56,544 nt of DNA. Origin: Darksidea phi. Lineage: Eukaryota; Ascomycota; Dothideomycetes; Pleosporales; Lentitheciaceae. Each line of letters begins with the position of its first letter. Position 1 is the stretch's first letter. This document shows, in pieces, positions 1 to 8,161 of this stretch. The translations under genes were made by a program, and so were the position numbers. Under the pieces are notes generated by a model. It was not told the origin of the DNA. It made no database searches and saw only the letters and a list, made by a program, of their open reading frames with translations. The stretch covers positions 1 through 56,544 of the forward strand of contig JASJFT010000265.1 in assembly GCA_030770425.1 (NCBI GenBank), given 5' to 3'.

Positions 1-860
1 TTCAGCCAACTGGACTCGTGCTTCGGCCGGTCTGGACGGCAGGACGTTGAGTGCAATCTGACAGGCATTCCTTTTTTAAAGGTGTCTCGACCGAGACCCA
101 CAGGCAAATATCACACAGTTTGATCACATGACAATTAGAGAACTTTTCTAATTCTGGCACGAAACTCCGCCGGCCCCCTCTCCCCCTTACTCCTGTATTT
201 CTGTCTTGATTACTAGGGCGTTCGCCAGCCATTCGGATCCTCTATACTCTACTAAGGACTCGAAGAATTAGGTATCTAGATCGGTATTACTAATTATCTA
301 TTATAGCCTTGTATTCTAATCGCGAATAAAGGCGTTGTTCGCCGGAGTTAAGGTTGTATCGCTAGTTAGCTATATTCCCGCGTTAATACGGATATACTAT
401 ACCGAGTGTTAGGAGGAGGACCTTACTATCTAGGTCTACCGCCCCCTTATTCCCTAACTCTAGTTATCGTAGCTTCTTCTTTAAAGGTCCCTTCGCTTCC
501 TTAGGGATACTATAAATATTAACGATCGTAGTTTAGTAGGTAGTATTCGGCTTATCGCGGAAGATTAGTCGACTTATCGTACATCGTATAGTATACGGTA
601 TTCGATTATATATAGACTTCTAGACGCTTTAGTAGACGGACGGCCTTTATACCTTCGCGGTAGATAAGTACTACTCCCTTAGTTCGTATCCTTTAGTTCG
701 TATCCCTTAGTTCTAGTAGTTCCCCTCTTCTATACTCTACCCCCTTTCTCTAGGTCGCGTATTAAGGCTTATGTCGGATAAAGCTAGTATTAGCTACCTA
801 CTATTCTACGGTTAGCCGACGTTAAGCGTTCTACTCTTTTTATATATAGTTAAAATTTTA
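1..860. repeat. RIP-mutated repeat relic left of the transposon
   Basis: From about 240 to 860 the DNA is rich in TA and almost devoid of CA and TG dinucleotides, the signature of C-to-T conversion at CpA on both strands (RIP). No long frame survives. Bases 1-232 have normal composition and carry a 76-codon open frame on the minus strand that runs into the window edge. I do not recognise it; it could be the end of the same repeat. The similarly AT-rich sequence just right of the transposon (3592 to about 3660) suggests that the transposon inserted into this older repeat. Confidence 0.6.
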
Positions 861-920
861 GTAACATGTTTTATAAGCGAGTCGCGAATACAAGCGAGTC
901 GCGAACCCTACTAACTTTTT
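861..920 (+). repeat. Left terminal inverted repeat of the transposon
   Basis: This is identical, as the reverse complement, to 3531-3590 over all 60 bases. It contains a 14-base motif (AAGCGAGTCGCGAA) twice in direct orientation at 875-888 and 892-905. These are plausible transposase binding sites (inference). Confidence 0.95.
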
Positions 921-959
921 ACGACGTGTTACCTATCAACTCTCATAGCTCAACCAACT

Positions 960-3465
960 ACTATTCGATTGCCCTGCAACGAAGCAGATATCTCCCTAGC
1001 CATCTTAGCTATTAATCAGAATCAGACCCAAAGCGTTAATCGCGCTGTAGTAACGTTTAACGTTCCCGAAAGCACGCTTCGCGACCGACGCGCTGAAAAG
1101 CCTACGCGACGCGATTACCAGCCCTAATCAAAGAAGCTTTCTAAGCTAGAGGAGGAGGTAGTTATTAGCTATATACTCGACCTAGATTCGCGAGGATATG
1201 CCCCCATACTAGAGGCTGTACGAGATATAGCGAATAGACTACTTACTACGCGCGGCGCTGAGCAGGTGGGCAAGCAGTAGCCTAGGAACTTCGTTAACCG
1301 AACCGATAGCCTTAGAACATGATTTAATCGACCTTATAATCGACAGCGAGCTCTCTATAAGGATCCTGATACTATTCGAACCTAGTTTGACCTAGTAGCG
1401 CGTACTAAGGCTGCCTGGGGTATTACTAATTAGGATATCTACAACTTCGACGAAGCTAGCTTCCTAATAGGCAAGATATTAGCGCGACTAGTCGTTACTA
1501 GCTCAGAGAGACGCGGGCAGGCTAAAGCTATCCAGCTAGGTAATCGCGAGTAGGTTACTATAATATAGGGAATCAACGCTGCTAGGTAGGCTATTCCGCC
1601 CTTTATTATCTTTACTAGCTAGTACTACCTCTCTACCTAGTACGAGGGCGACGATATACCAGACGATTGGGCTATCGATATTAGTAATAACGGCTGGACG
1701 AATAATAATCTAGGAGTTACCTGGCTAAAGTACTTTAAAATTACCCAATCTTTCGTAAACGAGAATTGGAAAGCGGAGCGAGCTATACGTAGGCCTAATA
1801 CTAACCCTAATACTAAGCCTAGTATATAGGCCTACTACTAAGCTTGATATTAGCTAGCTATTAAGCTCGATATCAGCTAGCTACTAAGCTAGCTATTAAA
1901 CTTGATATCAGCTAGCTGCTGAGCCAGCTACTAAGCTAGATATAGGCTAGCTACTAAGCTCGATATAGGGTAGCTACCGAGCTCGATATCAGCCGGCCAC
2001 TGAGCTTAATATCAGCTAGCTACTAAGCTCGATATCAGCTAGCTACCGAGCTAGATATCAGCCAGCTACTAAGCTCGATACTAAGCCTAATACTAAGCCT
2101 AATACTAAGCCTGTTATATAGGCCGGCTACTAAGCTCCATATAGGCCAGCTACTAAGCTCGATATTAGCTAGTTGCTGAGCCTAATACTAAGCCTGATAC
2201 TAAGCTTAATACAGGCCAGCCGCCGAGCTCTATATAGGCCAGCTACTAAGCTCGATATTAGCTAGTTACTAAGCCTAATACTAAGCCTGATACTAAGCTT
2301 GATATAGGCTAGCCGCCAAGCTCTATATAGGCCAGCCACCGAGCTCGATATCAGCTAGTTGCTGAGCCTAATGCTAAGCCTAAGCTCTAAGCTCGATATT
2401 TAATAGGGTATAGCTAGAAATAGATACAGCGTTCTAATAGGCCGTAGCCTATAGCTAATATATAGCTATACGAAATGATTAGCTATTAGTTATTTAAATA
2501 TTACTCTGGCCGAATAGGGCAATTCCGCTAACCTCTTACAGAACTAATAGGGATATTCTACTTTAGTAGACCCGAATGTATATACTACGCTCGTACCTCG
2601 CTCCGTAATTAAATATACAATAGATCGTAGAGTAGACGCGTACCTACTACTAATTCTTAATAGCTATAGTAGTTATATCTCGAAGGAATTCTAGGACCTC
2701 TACAAGGAGAATAAAATCTACGTTCTCTATATACTAGCTTATTTATTATACCTCCTATAGCCGCTTAATATAGGCTATTTCTCGCCGTTAAAGCGCGCGT
2801 ATAGGTATTAGATTAATAGCCTAATTCGTAATTATATTAACTATATTACGAAGCTTAAATTCCTACCTACCTTCTATATAGCCTATAATAAGGCTATTAT
2901 AGAGAAGAATATCTACGCGAGCTTTCGAGGCGCTAGCCTAGTTCTATATAATTTAGAGGTAGTAATCTCGAAGCTCGATATTAAGCTAAGGACGTCGTTG
3001 CTAGTAGCCCTACTAGAGGCTGTATAGGAGGCTAGAATATTAAGTAACGCGTACGAAGTATAAGCTTAATTAATATTAATTCGTAAGTACGTACGTAGGT
3101 ATAGGAGTTCGTCGCCTACTTCTATTATTATAGTTATTAATTAGCTAAGAAAAGACACTAAGGTAATGGCTTATAAAGCCGTACCTATACGCGAACGAAT
3201 CGCGAGCCTAGAGAAGGTAAATAAGGCCGCTACAACGCGCAGAGCGCGTAAAAAGAAGAGGATCTAGAAGTAGGGTATCCTAACTAAGGTAGAGGGATAG
3301 GCTATTATTATTCAAAAGGCTACTAAGCAGTAGCAAGAGAACGAAAGACGTCAAGTTGCTGCGCAATCAGGTGTGAGCCGACAAGCTTCAGCGCGCTGCA
3401 CGCGCTGCAGAGAACCTGGGCATAACTCACGAACGTGTAAGAAGCCGACTGTAGATACTGCTTGA
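960..3465 (+). pseudogene. Dead pogo/Fot1-type DDE transposase (CENP-B-like HTH, DDE core, CCHC knuckle)
   Basis: Conceptual reading shows, in order: a helix-turn-helix region ending in VPESTLRDRR (about 1058-1090); the CENP-B/Tc5-like ILDLDSRG motif (about 1170-1195); the NFDEASF segment that normally carries the first catalytic Asp (about 1447); GINAAR and IPPFIIF; a DDWAI/NGWT segment (about 1660-1700); and, beyond a tandem-repeat insertion, PLNIGYFSPLKRAY, FRGASLV and a C-terminal zinc knuckle C-x2-C-x4-H-x4-C at 3397-3438. In-frame TAG/TAA codons are scattered through it, mostly where relatives have Gln or Trp, as RIP would produce. The coding frame is further split by the repeat array at 1791-2402. 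It cannot be functional. Family assignment rests on motif order, not on a search. Confidence 0.85.
1791..2402 (+). repeat. 23-bp minisatellite inside the transposase relic
   Basis: Degenerate tandem units of 23 bp. For example, the GATATC-like core occurs at 1985, 2008, 2031, 2054 and 2077. A variant block carries shorter TACTAAGCC-type units. The period is not a multiple of three, so it cannot be a simple in-frame protein repeat. It separates the motifs around the second catalytic region of the transposase. Confidence 0.85.
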
Positions 3466-3530
3466 TCTATTACTAGTACTATTTCAATAGAATTCTGATG
3501 CGTTGTTGATCTATAGAGCTACAAAGGCTG

Positions 3531-3590
3531 AAAAAGTTAGTAGGGTTCGCGACTCGCTTGTATTCGCGACTCGCTTATAAAACATGTTAC
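3531..3590 (-). repeat. Right terminal inverted repeat of the transposon
   Basis: This is a perfect 60-bp reverse complement of 861-920. It is followed by TA (3591-3592), which matches the TA preceding the left repeat. Confidence 0.95.
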
Positions 3591-3962
3591 TAGTCTTTAG
3601 ATATATATAGTTTATTATTAAGTAGAAAAACTCCTCTATAATAGTATAGTTACGTAATACAGCTTGTCCTCAGGAAAAAAGAAAAAAAAATTAAAAAAGC
3701 CACGTCGCTGGCTCTTCCCCCATCTAGAGAGGATCGTCGAGCGACGCTTGCAAATTTGCGCTTTGGATGGTAATTGCAGCTAGCAGTTGACAGCTAGACA
3801 CGTGGCAAGGACATTGTCAGGAAGGAACTCTGTCGGTGAACGAGTTTTATTGCCATCTCACGCTGCTCTCTTCTTCTTTCTCTCTTCTTCCTCCTCACCG
3901 ACACCACACCATCTTTTCAGCAGTATATATCAACTACGTATCCCATACATCCATCGCTTACC
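3591..3962 (+). promoter_or_regulatory. Upstream region of the amidoligase-like gene
   Basis: It starts with the transposon target site and about 70 bp of AT-rich flank, then an A-rich tract (about 3676-3700). Ordinary sequence follows, including a pyrimidine-rich stretch before the start codon. No individual promoter element can be named with confidence. The whole upstream region of this gene lies within 370 bp of the transposon end. Confidence 0.3.
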
Positions 3963-4900
3963 ATGACTGCCATTCACCTCCACGGTGGCGACCTTCATCT
4001 TGGCTTGGGCTTCGAGTTCGAAGGCGTGCTCAAGGTCAAGTCTGGCAAGCTAGAGGAGTTGTCAGCCTTAGGCTACATGGAGTTTCACCGACACATGTCG
4101 CGTGCACAGCGAGAAGACATGCACCGGAACAACGCGCTCGCGGTCAAGAAATACCTTCACGACGCACTCGATCAAGCCGGACTGGCTTCCGAGGTTCGAG
4201 CTGCGAAAGGTGCTAAGAACTATACCCTCTGGGGTATCGAGAGTGACAGTTCGCTTGCGAGTGCAGAGACGAGGGGGCAAAGCTGTAAGCCACTGAATTC
4301 GAATTCAGTTGTCAAGCATGGCTAACACTTGCTTTAGACGGCATCGAGATAGTCTCGCCCGTACTATACGCACACAACTGGCAAGGCGATCTGCAAAAGC
4401 TCTTCCGCGTTATCGAGCGCGTGTTCGTCATCTTAGACAAGGACGAAGCAGCCACCCACATCCACGTCGCCCCGCGGGGTAGAGAATGGACTCCCGAAGA
4501 GCTTGGATCAATCAGCAAAGGCCTTAGTGTTTGCATGGACCATCTTCGCCACGTACTACCGCGGAGACGCGATAGCTATGCGACGTGGAATGACGAGAGG
4601 TGGAAAACCGAGGGCGTTAATGTCTTCAACCTTCAAGCAGACGGCAAAGAATTCGACAAAGATTTTTTTGTTCACGGCATGTCTTCGACGCGGTATGTTG
4701 CTTGGAACTTCCGGCCGCTCTTGGACAGTCGTGGCACCATTGAGTTCCGCCGACCGTACCAGAGCCTAGGATGGAAGCATGCCGCACACTGGGTGACGCT
4801 CACGCTTGGCTTGTTCTCGGTGTTTCTGAGATACAACCCGGAGAAGGTACCCAAGGACCCCGAGGCGTTTAAGGTGTTCCTTGGAAAGGAGGTGAAATAG
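3963..4900 (+). CDS. Putative amidoligase (Amidoligase_2-like)
   Basis: Two exons, 3963-4284 and 4338-4900, give 294 residues. The 53-bp intron has a GTAAGC donor, a GCTAAC branch site and a TTTAG acceptor. Motifs fit the amidoligase/glutamine-synthetase-like ATP-grasp-type family: an N-terminal FEFEG, WGIESDSSL, GIEIVSPVL directly after the splice, THIHVAPRG (the conserved H-x-H region), and GTIEFRRP near the C-terminus. The family forms amide bonds between a carboxylate and an amine. The substrate in fungi is generally unknown and I do not infer one. The start has a good context (TACCATG) and directly precedes conserved sequence. The gene is intact although the RIP-mutated transposon ends only 370 bp upstream. 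Confidence 0.8.
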
Positions 4901-5006
4901 AAACTTCATCTTACACACTTGCTTGACTTCGCTGTCGGCAAGTAGACAATCTTTTCTGTTCGCGGGTTATGACCGAACATTCATGCTAGGGTCCAACTAA
5001 TGGTTA

Positions 5007-5008
<2 letters not shown>

Positions 5009-5083
<75 letters not shown>

Positions 5084-5085
5084 TC
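5009..5085 (+). repeat. (CTTT)n microsatellite
   Basis: About 19 uninterrupted CTTT units lie in the 3' flank of the amidoligase-like gene. Confidence 0.97.
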
Positions 5086-5149
5086 CGGTCGCTCTTTCCC
5101 CAAGCACTAGTCGAGCCTGGCAACTCGGGGTAACTGTAAACCGAAGGAG

Positions 5150-5760
5150 TTACGCTGACTTTTTCATTAGGCTTCTAGGCTTGTCTATCGCGCCAGGCTC
5201 TCTGTCGAGGTATTCTTTCTCGAAGCCCTCCGGTTGCGCGGCTGCGATGGAAGCCATGGGACTATGGATCCATGTATAGCAGCGGGCGAGTTTCGAAATG
5301 GCTTTTGAGACGGTCCCGCAGGCACTGGTGGGGTTGCGAGATGGAGGTGGGCGATGTCGAAGGTTGAAGAGGTAAGCTGGCTGCGTGGATGGGTAGAGCA
5401 ATCGATGAGACTGTAGAGGATGGAGGATGGAGTGCAGCGCTCCGTTTTATGGGACGTTGAGCAGACAGCAGGTCACGTTTCCTGCTCTCGAGTCTGGTAG
5501 ACTACTGTCACTACCGCTCAACATCATGGCACGCTCCACACCCTGTGAGTATTACCTATTACTCATCCAGTCTCGGACGTGGTTGGGCAATGCCTTACAG
5601 TCGTGCCGTAACGTGAGGCTCAGGCAAACGACTGCAACCAACAACCTTCTTGTGTTTCAAGGTATTCGGGACGAAATACCTTTTCATGTCACCTTTTGGG
5701 GTTATTCCGCGAGTTTAACGACGCGGTGGTTGCTACTCATTCGATACTTTCTTGAAGATG
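5150..5760 (-). repeat. Duplicated gene-start module, copy 1 (minus orientation)
   Basis: Read on the minus strand, about 5760-5150 aligns with 17845-18243 on the plus strand, visibly about 70-80% identical with small gaps. Shared blocks include TTTTATGGGACGTTGAGCAG, a block around TTTCAAGGTATT and ACGAAATACC, and a pyrimidine-rich segment before an ATG. In this copy the ATG (5257-5255) opens a 35-codon frame starting MASIAAAQPEG and ending with TAA at 5150. The other copy starts MTSNVTQPEG. I read this as the promoter and 5' end of a former gene family, now decayed. The product is not recognised. Confidence 0.6.
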
Positions 5761-7315
5761 TGGCGCAGGCACTCAACAATGGTAGGACCGTCACAAGTAC
5801 CTTGCAAAATGGCCTGATCGTGGGTCTGGTCCATGGCGCAGCTCTTCCATGGCGCGAAGGAGTATGGGAAATGCACTTCGGTGGCGAGCATGGGGCATCG
5901 CAGGTAGGCATTTTTCCCGCGCGAGTGAGAGCGCAGACTGGAAGACGATATCGGCCCGCTTGATGAGAATCACAAGTAGGTAGCCGTGGTGGAGTGGTGC
6001 TGAGGTTGTTCGATGGTGGACGGCACTTCGGCTAAGTCCCCAGGCGGCACGGACAAGAAATCGGTGTCGATAATGGCGTCGGTAGTGCCCAAAATGTTTT
6101 CCGATCCGCAATTAAAATTGTTCTTGAAGAAGAGATTGCCCCGCAGCGCGTCGAGGCCGTCTTGCCGTGGGCGACGGGGCGTCTGCCCGTTCGTCGTGAC
6201 GTCTTTAAGGCTGAGAAGGCTGTTAATCCGCGTGCGCTGTTGGTTCATGACGCTATTGTTTGGCTTGTTAATAGTTGGTTTAACAAATTACAGAGTGACC
6301 TCCAGAATTATGGCGAGGCTTCCTAGAGGGGTCTCTGGGGAGTTGCCTAAGCGGGCGGATGCATTTGAGTTGGGATCGTTGTGGCCATCTCCGCCCGCCT
6401 CATCCCGCCTCATATATGCGCTCGCACACAACGACTCCCTTGCCTTCAAACAGTAGCAGTTATATGACGATAGAAGCCTCAAAGATCGATCCCTGCTCCA
6501 TTATCGTGTATAAGGTGTGGGTATAGCATCTCTACGATGGTGTTTCCTTTATGGTGCATGACCTGCACAAGAGCCTTCTGAGAAGTAGATTTTCGCATAG
6601 ATGAATTGGAGTGATCAATACAGAAGCCATTAGAAAAGCAGCTAATAACGACAGGACTATATATCCCTACATTAATACTATAAAAAGCTACTACTACGGC
6701 CTTTAGAAAGATAATTAGATCGGTTCAATAGAAGGAGTTTCCCCTAGTCTGTAGGATAGGGGCTGCCATATTTGAAGAATAGGCTAATCATAGTTAGGAG
6801 GGTAAATAGCTCTTGAAAGAAGTGGAGGTACCTTGAATAGCGAAGACTGATCACTGCTTTTATGCCCATACTCGAAGCATGGTTGTTGAGAAGAGTCATT
6901 GTCAAGCTTGGTAGCCGCCAAAGTTATCCACGGTTCATGAGCAGGCTCTTGAGCCGCACACACACACACCCACACACACACACACAAAAAAAAAACTCAC
7001 TGCAGAAGCGGTTGACGCGATCGCTAGCATCTCTACCATGTATAAACTCCTGCTGTGTTTCGTGCGGACCTTCAAAAAGAGACTCCCACTGTGCAAATCC
7101 AAAATAAAACACACCTCGGGATCATCTTTGTTGGAAGGTTTGAGGGCAGTCGCAAAAGCCCTCCTCTCGGTCACTGCCTGGTGAAGGAGCTGATCAGGGA
7201 GGAGCAGCACGAAGACGGCTGATTCCAGTAAGCGAGGCTGCTCTAATGAGATGGGCTTGCTTACTCTATTGGGGTAGATGACGTTCGCATTTCGCGCGGT
7301 AGGCCTGGCAAAGGC
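5761..7315. other. Intergenic stretch with no supported gene
   Basis: There are several short overlapping open frames on both strands (for example 6013-6456 plus and 5791-6111 minus), none with recognisable motifs or splice logic. It contains a (CA)n/(A)n microsatellite at about 6958-6998 and, at 7044-7108, one copy of a 65-bp repeat shared with 18975-19038. Confidence 0.5.
7044..7108 (+). repeat. Dispersed 65-bp direct repeat, copy A
   Basis: It matches 18975-19038 in the same orientation with a few substitutions. The shared core includes GTTTCGTGCGGACCTT and a CTCCCACT block followed by AAATCCAAA. The origin is unknown; it may be part of a larger decayed element. Confidence 0.8.
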
Positions 7316-8036
7316 TTTATAAGGCTGCCTTCCCCTCGTTTTCTTCTTCTCTCCTTTAACCACAACCACCACCACCCACCGGTGAGAATATCCTCCTTGT
7401 CTCATCACCTTCTGACTTTGCTAGCGTCTGCCAGCTGCCGCCACCGGCCCCCCCCCCCCCACCCCCCCCACCCCAAACACCACAACCCCAACCCCAACCA
7501 CAACACAACGACACAAAAGTAAGTATTTTTATCTCTTACTATTACATTCTCTTGATCTTGCTGCCTCTGAACTTTGCTAACGTAACTCGTAGTGACCATC
7601 ATATACAACATCACGTTTGTAAGTGTTCCTTCATCCGTCCTCTTCATCCGTCCTCTTCATCCATCCTCTTCATCCATCCTCTTCATCCGTCCTCTTCATC
7701 AGCATTTCCATGCCATCCTTCTTCGACACTGTCCAAACACTGTTGTTCTTGGTTGGTTGGTCAAAGCTAACAAGATTAGACCACTGGAGGCCCTCAGGGC
7801 ACCGGCGGAGGCGGTGGCGGCGGCCGCCGCAATCGTGTAAGTTATTGATTTGTTGTTCCTCACGGTCGTTGCTAATATGTTGAATTAAGGGCCGCGCCGC
7901 CCGTCGCCGCGATGCGCGTCGCCGCCGAGGCCGCGCCCGCCGAGGGCCCCCCTCCCCAGCCCGAGGCCGCGCCCGTCGAGGCCCCCCCGCCCGCTGCCCA
8001 GCCCGCGCGCTGAGCCTCCGGGGCTCTTTATCGTAA
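7316..8036 (+). CDS. Small Arg/Gly-rich protein, five exons, start codon split by an intron
   Basis: I do not recognise this protein. A TATA-like TTATAA (about 7317) precedes a pyrimidine-rich leader. Plausible exons are: leader to 7381, 7435-7518, 7593-7618, 7780-7836 and 7890-8036. Every intron begins GTGAG or GTAAG and ends in AG after a CTAA-like branch site. Splicing joins the A at 7518 to TG at 7593, making the first ATG of the spliced leader. The next three exons then stay in one frame, with lengths 2+24, 57 and 147 nt, giving 76 residues: MTIIYNITF, a Gly run with TGGPQGTGG, then a strongly basic Arg-rich tail ending at TAA 8034-8036. RG-rich tails often bind nucleic acid (inference). 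The last exon also has a second open frame (Ala/Pro-rich, ending TGA 8011). This is a prediction from splice signals and needs transcript support. Confidence 0.4.
7631..7695 (+). repeat. 13-bp minisatellite inside an intron
   Basis: Five near-identical units of TCATCCGTCCTCT start at 7631, 7644, 7657, 7670 and 7683, followed by a partial unit. They lie in the long (161-bp) third intron of the small RG-rich gene. Confidence 0.9.
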
Positions 8037-8161
8037 GGTACTATGTATTCCTCCTAGGTATTCACCATGCTAATAGTTATATTGAGACCTAGTGTACATA
8101 GTTATATAATAGAAATAACAATAAAATCGTTATAGCAACCAGTTGTTCTTATGTTGTCCTT

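Larger units (their letters stand above)
861..3590 (+). mobile_element. Fot1/pogo-type (Tc1-mariner superfamily) DNA transposon, RIP-inactivated
   Basis: The element is 2730 bp. It is bounded by perfect 60-bp terminal inverted repeats (861-920 and 3531-3590) and flanked on both sides by the dinucleotide TA (859-860 and 3591-3592), the target duplication expected for Tc1-mariner-type elements. The interior holds a dead transposase in the plus direction with pogo/Fot1 landmarks. RIP-like decay is concentrated in the central part, about 1130-3340. The outer 200-250 bp on each side, including both inverted repeats, keep normal CA content. The element is larger than a typical Fot1-type element (about 1.9 kb) because of inserted tandem repeats at 1791-2402 and further unrecognised sequence to about 2620. 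Confidence 0.9.

Noticed and set aside
1791..2402. CRISPR-like array
   Set aside because: The units are contiguous 23-bp degenerate repeats without spacers, inside a eukaryotic transposon. It is a minisatellite.
6935..7408. 157-codon minus-strand frame
   Set aside because: It runs through the CA microsatellite and has no recognisable motif. The region is better explained as flank and repeat.
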